From Mesorhizobium sophorae (lineage in GTDB: Bacteria; Pseudomonadota; Alphaproteobacteria; Rhizobiales; Rhizobiaceae), in the NCBI RefSeq assembly GCF_002270415.1, contig NZ_NNRI01000021.1, positions 186,001 through 250,000 on the forward strand: 64,000 nucleotides of DNA. Reading direction: 5' to 3'. Both the position numbers and the translations under genes were made by a program. Each line of letters begins with the position of its first letter. Position 1 is the stretch's first letter. Shown piece by piece: positions 14,850-25,327 of the stretch. Under the pieces are notes generated by a model. The model did not search any database, was not told the DNA's origin, and was given only the letters and a program-made list of their open reading frames with translations.

Positions 14850-15724
14850 GCAATGAGGGCCGCGCGTTCGGCGATGAACTGGGCGATCTGGGCGGGCGAA
14901 AAGCGGCGCGCATCGACATAGCCGTCGGTGCGGAACACGCCGTCGACGGCGCCGTCGTCGACGCGCACGAACATGACGCGCTGATCCTCGCGCGCCATGA
15001 TGATCTCGCGGATGGCCCTGAACTCGACGCCGCACCAATCCTTGCGCTGATAGTCCTCACCGAGGAAGACGACGATCAGTTTGGACCGGTTGCGGTAGAT
15101 GTCCTGGAGCAGGGTGTCGAGCGAGGGCCGCGCGAGCTGGGACACGTAATTGTTGTCGTAGAAATAGGCGTTGGGGCCGATGCGCGCCTCAAGCTCGCGG
15201 GCGACCTCTTCGACCAGCCGACGCGCCTCACCGGGGAAGGAGAGGCCGACATCGAAATTGTGCCGGGTAATGTCCACGTCCCGCCCTGCCTGCCGGGTCC
15301 ATGACGGCAGCATGATCCCGCGTGCGGCGTGCAGTTCCTTGGGCAGGTTCACGTCCTTGACTGCCCAATGGGTGCGGGTCATTTCCCAGTTGCCGATGTC
15401 CAGCTCAAAACTAAGGGAATCGAAATCGGCCGCCGCGAGGAACGGATCGACCGGGATGATCTCGTATTCGATCCGCACCTGGCCGCGGCGCACGGTGACC
15501 TCGCGAATGAGGCCAAATTTCGGGTCGAGCTTACAGCCAGCCTCGTAGGCGAAGATAGAGGGCAGGCGCTTCAGCTCCTTCAGCGCCACTTGGTCGAGCG
15601 AGCCATACTGATCGGCGATCTGCTCGTCCGTATATTCATGGTGGCGGACGCAGCGGCTGGCATCAAGCACACAGGGATCGCCTTTCCACTGGTCTGACCA
15701 TCCCGAGACAAAAAGATTGTACAT
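14846..15724 (-). CDS. TIR-domain protein with uncharacterised N-terminal domain
   Basis: About 292 residues from ATG 15724 (an upstream ATG lies at 15769; GGAAAGC precedes 15724). The C-terminal half is a TIR domain: HNFDVGLSFPGEARRLVEEV, then YFYDNNYVSQLARPSLDTLL, then IVVFLGEDYQRKDWCGVEFR with the Glu of WCxxE in the position of the NADase catalytic glutamate. The N-terminal about 140 residues (YNLFVSGWSDQWKGDPCVLD...) are a separate domain I do not recognise; it might sense or bind a partner. Prokaryotic TIR proteins often deplete NAD+ or make cADPR-like signals during phage attack. It lies downstream of an AbiE pair in the same orientation. Confidence 0.8.
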   Translation of the reverse strand: MYNLFVSGWSDQWKGDPCVLDASRCVRHHEYTDEQIADQYGSLDQVALKELKRLPSIFAYEAGCKLDPKFGLIREVTVRRGQVRIEYEIIPVDPFLAAADFDSLSFELDIGNWEMTRTHWAVKDVNLPKELHAARGIMLPSWTRQAGRDVDITRHNFDVGLSFPGEARRLVEEVARELEARIGPNAYFYDNNYVSQLARPSLDTLLQDIYRNRSKLIVVFLGEDYQRKDWCGVEFRAIREIIMAREDQRVMFVRVDDGAVDGVFRTDGYVDARRFSPAQIAQFIAERAALIA

Positions 15725-15948
15725 AGCTTGCTTTCCAGGTGATGTCTTCGAGTCAGGGCAGAAGCCCATACATCGTGAGGAAGGCCGCGAGCGCAGATTC
15801 CACGCTAGCAGGATCTTCGTCTTCGGTTTTCCATATTGCGGCTAACAGGCGACGCTCCAGGCCTGATGAGCTCGTTGGCAGCGATGATCGTGTCGGCTGA
15901 ATGGTTTCTCGCGCGCAGTCAGTTTGGAGTTCTCGGCAAATCGTGCGC

Positions 15949-16986
15949 CTACCTGTTGATGGTCCCCTGGAATTTCTCAATTCTGGAAAGAATGTCGTCG
16001 AATGACGGCGAGGTGTCATCGAACATCATCGGCGCCATTGCCCGATAATCCGCTCTGAGACGGTTGATCCGGGCTTCGCTTGGCATCAGCCGCAAAGTGC
16101 CTGGGCGCGCCGTATCGTAATTGGCCCAGCCCGAGCGAAAGAATGTCGCCTTGTGCTTTGCCACGGTTGCCAGCAGCTCGAGATCAGCGGCGGCAGCCTT
16201 GCCCTCGTCGGAGTCGAGCATCATGGCGAGGTCATAGTAGTGGCGCGAGAAATATTGCGGGGTCGCCCACTCTGCCGGACGATGGGCTTCCGCGTGCAAG
16301 GCAGTGGCTTTTTCCCAGAAGGTGCGCCATGCAGACAGGACCGTGACGGTCGTATCCGGATGTTCGAAGAAATCGGGAAAATCGTCGGCCGCGTAGGGGC
16401 GAATGACCTTCTTCTCGGCGGGCCATGGATCGCCGCGGGCGCCGAGCTCAAGCTTAACCCGTGGCGTGATGTACGCCATGCCTTGATACTCGGCCGTCGG
16501 AAGCACTACTGGGTAGTGGAAGTTCAGTGTCTGCGCGTCGGCTTCATCGATCGCTAACGACCACTCGTCGTGCTGCGGTTCGCCGAGTTCTTGGACGATC
16601 GCGGAACGAAGGGCAAGAAGCAGCTTGTCGGCTATATGCTTCTCAACATCTCCCACCAGGTCGTCGATGAGTTGACCTGATTTCTTCCGGCTGATGCCCT
16701 CCTTTTCTGGATCGCGATCACCTGTGTAGCCGGGATCGGCCCGGTCGAAGGACAAATCGATGTCCTCGGAGAAACGGCGGATGATGCCAAAGGCCTTGGA
16801 CAGGGACGTTCCGCCTTTGAAGACTAGGCTGGCTGCGGCGTCCTCCGGAAGACCGAACAATCGTTTCAAGGTCCAGCAGACCCAGAAGTCCTTCTCGATG
16901 ATCGTGTTGGCGACGCCGCGCCCGGCACCAGTTTCGCCAAAAAGCGCTGCCCGATCACTCGGCGGTAGAAGGGCGACCTTATCCAT
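15949..16986 (-). CDS. AbiEii-type nucleotidyltransferase toxin (first pair)
   Basis: 345 residues of the AbiEii/AbiGii nucleotidyltransferase family. The signature LVFKGGTSLSKAF, followed by RFSEDIDLSFDRAD, gives the GS/T and DxD motifs of the polymerase-beta fold. A C-terminal helical domain includes YFSRHYYDLAMMLDSDEGKA. Such toxins block growth by modifying tRNA or other targets and are neutralised by AbiEi-like regulators. The upstream regulator gene overlaps it by 8 bases, typical of a coupled type IV pair. The TIR gene follows in the same direction. Confidence 0.85.
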   Translation of the reverse strand: MDKVALLPPSDRAALFGETGAGRGVANTIIEKDFWVCWTLKRLFGLPEDAAASLVFKGGTSLSKAFGIIRRFSEDIDLSFDRADPGYTGDRDPEKEGISRKKSGQLIDDLVGDVEKHIADKLLLALRSAIVQELGEPQHDEWSLAIDEADAQTLNFHYPVVLPTAEYQGMAYITPRVKLELGARGDPWPAEKKVIRPYAADDFPDFFEHPDTTVTVLSAWRTFWEKATALHAEAHRPAEWATPQYFSRHYYDLAMMLDSDEGKAAAADLELLATVAKHKATFFRSGWANYDTARPGTLRLMPSEARINRLRADYRAMAPMMFDDTSPSFDDILSRIEKFQGTINR

Positions 16987-17608
16987 TCGCTGCGTTCGAC
17001 GCTGTGTTGCCGATCGAGATCAGTGTCGGACGCATCCAGGCGGGAGCCTGAACTGCGTTGGACGCGAGTAGCCTCTTGTCGCTGGCCGACAGCCGGCGCG
17101 CGGCGAGCTGAGCCACATCGGCGGCCCGCACCGGCCCGACGTGGCGAAGTGCTTGGACGACTGTTCCGGCAGGACTGCCCGGTGCGATCAGATGCTTGGG
17201 CGAAGCGTGACGCAAATCGACCACGCGCTTACCCAGCACGATCCGGCGCGAGGGCCCGTCCGTCAAATAAAGGCTCTTTGCGGGAACCTGCGTCGAGAGG
17301 CCGAGCGCATTGGCGGCGTGCGCGCCGGCGATCTGCGCCTTTGAACCAGTCTCCCGCGCGAGCGCACGCGCGACATCGTCGGGAGCCGGTGAAAGCTGGC
17401 CCAGCTTCGGATGGACCTTCGGATAGTCATAGAGGCCACGCGCCAGGCGGCGCAGCTTTCCACTCTTGACCAAGCGGGAGAGGGCCTGATCGAGAGCAGC
17501 GCGCCCCGCGACGTCGAGGAAGTCGCTGGGCGTGAAAACACCGCCACGCCCGCCGGCGCGGGCGCGGCGCATGACCCGATCGGGAACTGATGTCATGGCC
17601 GTTTTCAT
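16979..17608 (-). CDS. AbiEi/DUF6088-type antitoxin regulator (first pair)
   Basis: 209 residues. An N-terminal winged helix (GGVFTPSDFLDVAGRAALDQ, then LVKSGKLRRLARGLYDYPK) is followed by the AbiEi-type domain (AGAHAANALGLSTQVPAK, then YLTDGPSRRIVLGKRVVDLR). In AbiE systems this partner represses its own operon and blocks the toxin. Its end overlaps the toxin start. The restriction-endonuclease remnant ends only about 33 bases upstream. Confidence 0.82.
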   Translation of the reverse strand: MKTAMTSVPDRVMRRARAGGRGGVFTPSDFLDVAGRAALDQALSRLVKSGKLRRLARGLYDYPKVHPKLGQLSPAPDDVARALARETGSKAQIAGAHAANALGLSTQVPAKSLYLTDGPSRRIVLGKRVVDLRHASPKHLIAPGSPAGTVVQALRHVGPVRAADVAQLAARRLSASDKRLLASNAVQAPAWMRPTLISIGNTASNAANG

Positions 17609-17640
17609 GCGTCAGAAAATAGGCTATCTTTTTCTGACAT

Positions 17641-17921
17641 TCAAGATGCAAAACGTGCGAAAGGGGCAGAAAGGGTGTCCCGACAACCCCCACGTGGCTT
17701 GCGAATGCCGTCGCGGACCTCATCCTCCGTGAGAACTTGTCCATCGCCCTGAGCTTGCACTGAATTCCAACATGATGCGACGGATCGCCATAGCGTACGC
17801 CAAACAGATCAACACCATTCCGCCGCTGGCCGCGCCTGCCGTTCCTCGGAACGTTGGGATCGCCGAGCAAGCTTCGCCATAGCGCGACAGAGGTAAAATT
17901 GATTGTAATTATGGTCGTCAT
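17641..17921 (-). pseudogene. PD-(D/E)xK restriction-endonuclease-like remnant
   Basis: From ATG 17921 the frame reads TSVALWRSLLGDPNVPRNGR, then GVDLFGVRYGDPSHHVGIQC followed by K. The GVD-x(n)-IQCK pattern is the active-site signature of a Mrr-like/PD-(D/E)xK nuclease of the type found in conflict proteins. The frame then shifts near 17735. The continuation in the next frame is QVLTEDEVRDGIRKPRGG, matching the helix after the core strand, before a stop at 17641. It is truncated soon after, so not functional. Its position suggests it once preceded the AbiE pair. Confidence 0.6.
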
Positions 17922-17949
17922 TCACTCCCCTGATAGGTTCAGACGGGTT

Positions 17950-18355
17950 TCAGGGCCTAGATCCAGGGCCCGGACTCATAACCAAGGCCGACGATCGCAG
18001 CGGTGCAGACCGCCGCTGGGTAATTTGACGGCAAGAGGCTCGCATCGTATCGCAATGAGCCGGCAGAACATGCGTTCGACGGCGTTTCGGTCGTGGTAGA
18101 GGACAGGCGAGAGGCAGTTCTGCCAAGCGCCGGCCGCCTTTGGCGCGATGGCCGCGGGGCTTCGATCAGGCGGCGGGTCGCGTCCGAATCATAACGCTTG
18201 TCGGCCTGCAGGATCCGGGTGTGTGGCAGACGTTTCAGTGGCTGGGCTCCCCTCCAATCAGCGACCTGGCCGCCGATGAGCTTTAAGGCGGTGGAACGAC
18301 AGGCCGGTCGCGTCAATAGGTCGTCTCCGTCTTTGCTGGATCGCATCATGTTCAA
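17950..18355 (-). pseudogene. IS5-family (IS427-like) transposase remnant
   Basis: Minus-strand reading gives TALKLIGGQVADWRGAQPL and ILQADKRYDSDATRRLIEA, matching the LTGGQ-AD and ADKGYDS blocks of IS5-family transposases. In another frame it gives SPVLYHDRNAVERMFCRL, the LY--RN-VER-F motif with the catalytic Glu, then an ATRYD...NY-A-V tail. At least one frameshift separates the parts and the 5' portion is missing. Confidence 0.65.
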
Positions 18356-18417
18356 AGGTCGGCATTTCCTCCTCCAGATGCGTTTTGCCCTGGTGGTTTG
18401 AATATTGCGCCTTTATG

Positions 18418-18514
18418 CCTACCGTTGATGGGTCGAAAATACGAACCTCCGAACTTGCCTGGCGGTTTGGACTCGTGTTATTTTCCCCTACCAATGATAG
18501 GTCGAAAAAACGAA
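18418..18514. promoter_or_regulatory. paired direct repeats at the start of the second AbiE operon
   Basis: Two near-identical 28-base repeats lie at 18418-18445 and 18487-18514. Both contain CCTACC, then TGAT, then GGTCGAAAA and ACGAA. They are 69 bases apart. The second contains the ATG at 18494 proposed as the start of the regulator gene. Each copy is partly palindromic (CTACC...GGGT/AGGT). Repeated sites around the promoter are how AbiEi autoregulates, so these are operator candidates. Confidence 0.5.
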
Positions 18515-19285
18515 AAAATAAACCAGCTTCATCGCCTGCTCCCCGAGGGGCTAGTGGTCGATACTGCTTGGCTGGATGAATACGGCTACCGTCGGCAGTG
18601 GCGTGAAAAATACGTGGCGCAGGGTTGGCTCGAAGGTGTCGTCCGCGGCGTCTATCAGCGACCGATCGGCAACGTCGAGCAGACCATGGCCTGGCAGCGC
18701 GTGATGATCTCGCTCCAGCGACTTCTCGACAAAGCCGTGCATGTCGGCGGCCGCAGCGCCCTCGAACTGCAGGGCCTGACCCACTACCACCGCTTTTCGG
18801 GCAAGCCTAAAATCCACCTCTATGCCTATGGCAGCCTGCCTGGCTGGGTCCAGCGGATACAGACCGACGCTCAGTTCGTCGAACACAAGGCAGACAAGCT
18901 CTTCGATGCCGACGCACCTGGAAGGACGCGCATTGTATGGGGACATTGGGGATGGGAGCTCGATGTCTCCGCGCCGGAGCGAGCACTTTGCGAGCTTCTT
19001 GACCTTCTCCCATTCCGGGAGACCTTCCATCAAGCGGACGTTCTAATGGAGTCGGTTCGCACTCTGAGCCCGAAGCGGGTTCAGGCAGTGCTGGAAGCAT
19101 GCGGCTCCGTGAAGGTGAAGAGACTATTTCTCTGGTTCGCCGAGCGGCACGCCCATCCGTGGTTCGGCCGGCTCGATCTCAAACGTATCGACCTTGGTCG
19201 TGGCAAGCGCCAGATCGTGGTCGGGGGTCGGCTGGACAGCAAGTATCAGATCACTGTGCCGGAGACACTCGATGCCGGCGTCTGA
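18494..19285 (+). CDS. AbiEi-family antitoxin (second pair)
   Basis: About 263 residues from ATG 18494; the open frame extends back to 18398. The N-terminal winged helix (GLVVDTAWLDEYGYRRQWRE, then GWLEGVVRGVYQRP) and the AbiEi C-terminal domain (AVHVGGRSALELQGLTHYHR, then WELDVSAPERALCELLDLLP) are clear. It is a different subfamily from the first pair. No ribosome site is visible before 18494, which lies inside an operator-like repeat, so a leaderless or alternative start is possible. The toxin gene overlaps its end by 14 bases. Confidence 0.85.
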   Translation: MIGRKNEKINQLHRLLPEGLVVDTAWLDEYGYRRQWREKYVAQGWLEGVVRGVYQRPIGNVEQTMAWQRVMISLQRLLDKAVHVGGRSALELQGLTHYHRFSGKPKIHLYAYGSLPGWVQRIQTDAQFVEHKADKLFDADAPGRTRIVWGHWGWELDVSAPERALCELLDLLPFRETFHQADVLMESVRTLSPKRVQAVLEACGSVKVKRLFLWFAERHAHPWFGRLDLKRIDLGRGKRQIVVGGRLDSKYQITVPETLDAGV

Positions 19286-20189
19286 GGCTTACCGCGCGCA
19301 AGTCAGCCTCCTCGTTCGGGTCCTGCCACTCGTTGCTGAGGAGGCTGTCTTTGCATTGAAGGGTGGCACGGCCATTAATCTCTTCGTCAGAAACCTTCCG
19401 CGCCTGTCGGTCGATATCGATCTGGCCTATCTGCCGGTCGAGGATCGCGCGACTTCCCTCGCCAATATCGACGCTGCGATACGACGCATTGCTGCTCGAA
19501 TAGGGAAGAATGTGCCGCGTAGCCGCACCCAGGTAGTGCCGCTGCACAGTGATGGCGCTGCCACAAAGGTGCTGATTGCCTCCGACAGTGTACAGATCAA
19601 GATCGAGGTGACGCCTGTCATTCGTGGCTGCGTTTACGCGCCCGAAACGCGGGCGGTTTGCGACCGAGTTGAAGAGCTCTTCGGCTATGCCGAGGTGCCT
19701 GTTGTGTCCTTCCCGGACCTCTATGCCGGCAAGATAGTCGCGGCCTTGGATCGGCAGCATCCGCGAGATCTGTTTGACGTCAGGGATCTGCTCGCGAATG
19801 AGGGCGTGTCCGATGAGCTGCGGCGCGCCTTCATTGTGTACATGCTGAGCCACAACAGGCCGCTGGCGGAGGTTTTGGCGCCGACGCGCAAAGACCTGCG
19901 CCGGGAGTTTGACGCTGGATTTGCTGGCATGACGGAAGAGCCCGTGACCCTGGAAGCGTTGTACGATGCTCGTGAAGCTCTAATCGCCGAGGTCGTTGGC
20001 AAGATGCCTGCCGAGCACCGGCGTCTTCTCCTATCCTTCAAGGCCGGCGAACCTGACTGGAGCTTGTTTGGTGTGCCCGGAGCCGCGGAACTGCCGGCAG
20101 TGCGCTGGAAGGTCGACAACTTGGCCAAACTTTCCAAGGGCCGGCGCGAAAAGCTGCTATCAGATCTCGAGCGGGCGCTCGCGAAATGA
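19272..20189 (+). CDS. AbiEii-family nucleotidyltransferase toxin (second pair)
   Basis: About 305 residues from ATG 19272. AVFALKGGTAINLFVRNLPR followed by LSVDIDLAYLP gives the nucleotidyltransferase GG-T...D-D signature. A FPDLYAGKIVAALDRQHPRD block, with FDV, is the usual second conserved motif. The C-terminal part is helical. Start and coupling to the AbiEi gene (14-base overlap) are typical. Two unrelated AbiE modules within 4 kb point to a conflict hotspot. Confidence 0.87.
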   Translation: MPASEAYRAQVSLLVRVLPLVAEEAVFALKGGTAINLFVRNLPRLSVDIDLAYLPVEDRATSLANIDAAIRRIAARIGKNVPRSRTQVVPLHSDGAATKVLIASDSVQIKIEVTPVIRGCVYAPETRAVCDRVEELFGYAEVPVVSFPDLYAGKIVAALDRQHPRDLFDVRDLLANEGVSDELRRAFIVYMLSHNRPLAEVLAPTRKDLRREFDAGFAGMTEEPVTLEALYDAREALIAEVVGKMPAEHRRLLLSFKAGEPDWSLFGVPGAAELPAVRWKVDNLAKLSKGRREKLLSDLERALAK

Positions 20190-20570
20190 CAGAAGTGGGA
20201 TGCGTAGGGACGTCGAAGTGAACGGAGCGGGGCGAGGGCGACGACATGGAATTGTGCTCCGCAGTGGTTGGTTCGCAGACTGCGGAGCTGGCCATGTGGA
20301 GTGCCAGGGGTCGGCGCTTCAGAACAGGGCGGAGCTGAGAGGTTAGGCCATGGCCCGTCTCTTCGTCGGTGTTACGGACAAGGCCTGGTTCGATCAGTTG
20401 AGGCGCCTTGGAGCGCGGTCGCGTGGGCAGAAATCCTGCATGAAGGAAATCCGCTCTCGGTTTCGTCATTCACGGCGTGTTCGGCGCATTTCGTCACGCT
20501 TCGGTGCCAGCTGGCGCTGGCTGACAGGGGCGCTCGACGCAAGCATCGCGCGGCATGGGCCTTGCAGAAC
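20190..20570. other. gap without a clear gene
   Basis: No intact gene. A short plus-strand frame at 20350 starts MARLFVGVTDKAWFDQLRRL, which resembles the first residues of some HNH-type restriction proteins (FVGVTDxxWFxxL), but nothing further matches. It may be a remnant of one. Confidence 0.3.
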
Positions 20571-20601
20571 GAAAAAGGGCGGCATCGCTGCCGCCCTTTT
20601 T
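20571..20601. terminator. bidirectional hairpin terminator
   Basis: AAAAAGGGCGGC, a short ATCGCT loop, then GCCGCCCTTTTT form a stable stem with A and T runs on either side. It can end transcripts from both directions, including groEL from the right. Confidence 0.7.
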
Positions 20602-20710
20602 CGTATCTGAAGGCTGAATGGGTTCGATTAGAAATCCAGGCTGCCCCTCAAACCCGCTTGCGGGTTGAGCATTGTCAGTTGATGGCGTGCTTTATGGAGT
20701 TCTCATTGCG

Positions 20711-20751
20711 AATGATCTTATCCGAAAAGTCTGCAACTTTTCGGGATCATT
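20711..20751. terminator. long stem-loop immediately after groEL
   Basis: AATGATC...GATCATT outer arms and CCGAAAAGT...ACTTTTCGG inner arms around CTGCA form a 41-base hairpin ending 6 bases from the groEL stop. It could stop or stabilise the groESL transcript. Confidence 0.55.
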
Positions 20752-20757
20752 CGTCAA

Positions 20758-22422
<1,665 letters not shown>

Positions 22423-22486
22423 GTTTTAGCTCCTGGCAGGGGGCTCATAGCGAGCCCGAAAATTCAGTTGACGGTGAGGCCGATAT

Positions 22487-22783
22487 TCAGCCGATGATGC
22501 CCATGATGTCGGATTCCTTCATGATCAGAAGGTCTTCGCCATTGAGCTTGACTTCAGTGCCCGACCACTTGCCGAACAGGATGCGGTCGCCAGCCTTGAC
22601 GTCCAGCGGAACCAGTTTGCCGGCTTCGTCACGAGCGCCGGAGCCGACAGCGATGATCTCGCCTTCCTGCGGCTTTTCCTTTGCCGTATCGGGGATGATG
22701 ATCCCGCCGGCGGTCTTGGATTCGGATTCGACCCGGCGAACGACCACGCGGTCATGAAGCGGGCGGAACTTCGACTTTGCCAT
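22487..22783 (-). CDS. groES: 10-kDa co-chaperonin GroES
   Basis: 98 residues beginning MAKSKFRPLHDRVVVRRVES, with the mobile loop region (SESKTAGGIIIPDTAKEK) and the DRILFGKWSGTEVKLNGED core typical of alphaproteobacterial GroES. It caps the GroEL ring. A GAGGAAGAAAAAATG leader gives a good ribosome site. First gene of the groESL operon. Confidence 0.97.
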   Translation of the reverse strand: MAKSKFRPLHDRVVVRRVESESKTAGGIIIPDTAKEKPQEGEIIAVGSGARDEAGKLVPLDVKAGDRILFGKWSGTEVKLNGEDLLIMKESDIMGIIG

Positions 22784-22871
22784 TTTTTCTTCCTCGATGA
22801 GAACGGTGAGAACTGTCCCTCTATCCGGCGAAGCCGGACAAACCAGTACGCCCGGCGGTTCCGGACATTAG

Positions 22872-22898
22872 TTAGCACTCATCAATGGCGAGTGCTAA
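22872..22898. promoter_or_regulatory. CIRCE operator of groESL
   Basis: TTAGCACTC, nine bases, GAGTGCTAA: an exact match to the CIRCE inverted repeat bound by the HrcA repressor. It lies just downstream of the predicted promoter, so the operon should be induced when HrcA is inactivated by heat or unfolded protein. Confidence 0.95.
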
Positions 22899-22907
22899 CA
22901 CCGCGGG

Positions 22908-22936
22908 GGATAGGCTCCTGGCATAGGAGAGTCAAG
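22908..22936 (-). promoter_or_regulatory. groESL promoter
   Basis: On the minus strand CTTGAC, 17 bases, CTATCC matches the rhizobial sigma-70 pattern (CTTGAC-N17-CTATAT). Transcription would begin next to the CIRCE element. Confidence 0.6.
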
Positions 22937-23880
22937 ACGCTCGTGAGGCGATTGCAGACAGCCGGTATGATGATTTGGCCGGCTGTCCTATTGCCGCCGA
23001 GGCGACCGCAGCGCCAGCAGCGGCCATCGTTTGGCGAGCCCGTAGCTGCCGGTCAGCTCGAGACCGAGATCACCGAAAGATTTTGGCGTCACAGATCGGT
23101 CGAAAAACGGCGTTTCTGCGAAGCAGCAAACCGAGCCAGCCGGCGGCTTGGCAGCCCCATGACTGAAATGGAGTGCGGGCGGAACGCACTACTCAGCCGC
23201 CCGGATCGATGATGCGAAAACAGGCCTAATATTCCGTAAACAGAAAGGCTGGCGGCGCACCGATTGCAATTGCACTGACGTAGGGTAAGCTTGGCCCGTC
23301 CTGGATCGTCAATCCCATTGCAGATTCGGGCACTCCCGATCTTGCCGCCTTCGGGCGGCCCTTTTGTTTCATGTAAGCTATTGCCGCCGCGATCCGAACC
23401 GCGACAGCGGGTGCGGCCCGATGGGTTCGCCGCCAACCGCGTCGATCAATCATATTCAGGGACCGGCTCGGCCGTAGCAGTCCCCGCAATCGGCGAGCGG
23501 CTGGGTAGCGCCGACATGGCGGGACGCCATCAGACAGGCCCCGTCTTGATGGGCGCCAATTGTAATGCTGGTCCGCACGATGGAACACCAGCTTCGCTGT
23601 CGCGTGTAGCTAACCGCTGGCGCTGATATTACTCTAGTGAAGTAGAGATGTTGCTTCCGTTGGATCCGGAGACGTTTCGGACCGTATTGGCCGAACGGCG
23701 AGCCGCGCGAATCACCTGATTGGTAGATTACCCTGGGGAAATGCAGCGACGCTTGCCGGTGTTCCGAAAGTCCCGTCGGCAAATCCACTATGTGGAATCC
23801 TGCAGTCACCGCTGACGCGTTGAGTTACGGATGAACATGCTATTCTCCCGTTGATTGTGTTTGGAAGTTGGAAAGATGAA
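22937..23880. other. about 940 bases without a recognisable gene
   Basis: No frame on either strand resembles a known protein and none has convincing start signals. A good terminator-like hairpin lies inside it (23344-23365), so a small RNA or a lost gene is possible. The part just before mucR is probably its leader. Confidence 0.4.
23344..23365 (+). terminator. UUCG-loop hairpin terminator
   Basis: GCCGCC-TTCG-GGCGGC followed by CCTTTTG: a six-pair stem closed by a UUCG tetraloop and a short T run. No protein gene precedes it, so it might end a small RNA. Confidence 0.5.
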
Positions 23881-23902
23881 TGTTTCGAAAGGAGAACCTG
23901 CT

Positions 23903-24341
23903 TTGGCTGAGGACATGACTAATATAACATGCTCGGGCTGAAACAACTGACATTGTTTCCGCTTACGTCAGCAAGAACGCGCCGCCGATTTCCTCTCTGC
24001 CGGATCTTATTCACAGCGTGAATCAATCGCTGTCGAAACTCGGACAGCCCGCCGAACCCGAGAAGCCGGCGCAGGCTCCCGCAGTCAACCCGAAGCGGTC
24101 GGTGTTCCCGGACCACATCATTTGCCTGGAGGACGGGAAGAAGTTCAAATCGCTGAAGCGCCATCTAAACGTCCATTATGGGCTGACACCGGACGAATAC
24201 CGATCCAAATGGGGCCTGCCCGCCGACTATCCGATGGTCGCCCCGAACTCTTCGGCCTCGCGATCGCAATTGGCGAAAGCGAGCGGTCTCGGCCGCAAGG
24301 TTGCTGCGAAGGCGCCTGACAAGCGAAAGGCACGAGCTTAG
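23903..24341 (+). pseudogene. MucR/Ros-family regulator, frameshifted near the start (copy 1)
   Basis: A GGAGA ribosome site precedes TTG 23903 (LAEDMTNIT). One extra base near 23930 breaks the frame; skipping it gives ARAETTDIVSAYVSKN, the normal MucR N-terminus. The rest is intact: DHIICLEDGKKFKSLKRHLN, then VHYGLTPDEYRSKWGLPADY and the basic tail. The second zinc Cys is replaced by Asp (CLEDG), as in the Mesorhizobium loti Ml proteins. A GTG at 24018 could still give a short DNA-binding product. MucR proteins are AT-rich-DNA-binding global regulators. Its intact paralogue is at 35667-36134. Confidence 0.75.
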
Positions 24342-24387
24342 AAGAAGGCAACTGTCGCCTTTCAATATCGGGCGATGGCCCGGCACG

Positions 24388-24648
24388 ATGCTCAGGCTCC
24401 ATCGCCAACTTGTGCTTGCGGCGTTGTCGCTACTGCTTGCGCAGCCGGCGCTCGCGAAAACTTGGTGCCATCCGATTGACAACACCGCCCGGATCCTTGC
24501 GTCGCCAAGCCCGAATGACATTCACAGGGATTGGCGGGACGAAAATCACATAGGCATGTCGTTGGCATTGGCGCCGCGCCGCAAAGTGACGGCAGAGCGC
24601 GTTGTTTATATCGAGGGAGATCTTTTTTACCACGAAGCGGCCTTGTGA
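24388..24648 (+). CDS. small secreted protein, unknown function
   Basis: 86 residues. A clear signal peptide, MLRLHRQLVLAALSLLLAQP ending in ALA, precedes a mature part starting KTWCHPIDNTARILASPSPN. One Cys is visible. The mature region resembles nothing I can name. It lies shortly after mucR copy 1 in the same direction, without an obvious promoter or ribosome site. Confidence 0.45.
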   Translation: MLRLHRQLVLAALSLLLAQPALAKTWCHPIDNTARILASPSPNDIHRDWRDENHIGMSLALAPRRKVTAERVVYIEGDLFYHEAAL

Positions 24649-24865
24649 ATAAAAAAGTCAATGTCCTCCAAAAGGAATGGCAATGTGATTGGCGGCTCTC
24701 GCCGGGCGCTCCGCATTCGCGGATATACACACCGGGCAATAGGGTCGCGGCACCTGAGCCACCGGACCTTGCTGGGTATGTCTCCTGAGCACTTCCCAAT
24801 GCCCGGGACAGTTGCCTTTGCCGATAAGCGAAGTATCGTTGCGCCGCGAATCGGCTGGAGGATCA

Positions 24866-25051
24866 ATGCGCAAGCAGACAAAACCGTTCATCATCGAGGT
24901 CAAACCCTCACGGAAGCCGAAATCCGGCCCACGGAAGACGTCGATCTGGGGGCAGTTGGACTTGAGGACCGAGGACGATCCGCCGGCTGGAGCGGCGCCA
25001 CAAAAGGTGCCAGCCGCCATCGAGGATAGTGCTGCGGCCGGGGGCCGCTGA
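24866..25051 (+). CDS. conserved small rhizobial protein, unknown function
   Basis: 61 residues starting MRKQTKPFIIEVKPSRKPKS, with SIWGQLDL further on, after a good ribosome site (GGCTGGAGGATCA). Short basic proteins with a KPFIVEIKxSRK...SIWG-LDL pattern are common in rhizobial accessory regions, but I know of no function. The C-terminus is Ala/Pro-rich. Confidence 0.55.
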   Translation: MRKQTKPFIIEVKPSRKPKSGPRKTSIWGQLDLRTEDDPPAGAAPQKVPAAIEDSAAAGGR

Positions 25052-25327
25052 CCCAAACGAACTGCTGCGCGCCTATGTGGAATCAATGACAAGGAGCCGT
25101 CGGCAGCAGACTGCTGGCGACGGCCGACGGTGTGAGTGTCAGCCTGTAGGCGCTGTGCGAGTCTCGGTGGCGCGGGGCCAGATAGCTGCGGGCCGCCTCT
25201 CCGAACTTTTCGCCGGTATTCTCACCACGGGCATCAGCTTGTCGGCGTGTGGGATAAACCACCAGGCTTTGGATGAGGCAGGTGGCGAACGGCGGCTTCA
25301 GACGCACCTTCCGGCCGGTATTTTGAG

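Noticed and set aside
15753..16019. 88-codon minus-strand frame between AbiEii and the TIR gene
   Set aside because: It overlaps the ends of both genes, has no ribosome site and resembles no protein; only its tail (SALAAFLTMYGLLP) looks protein-like.
20350..20610. HNH-type restriction protein
   Set aside because: Only the first about 16 residues (LFVGVTDKAWFDQLRR) resemble that family; no HNH motif follows in any frame.
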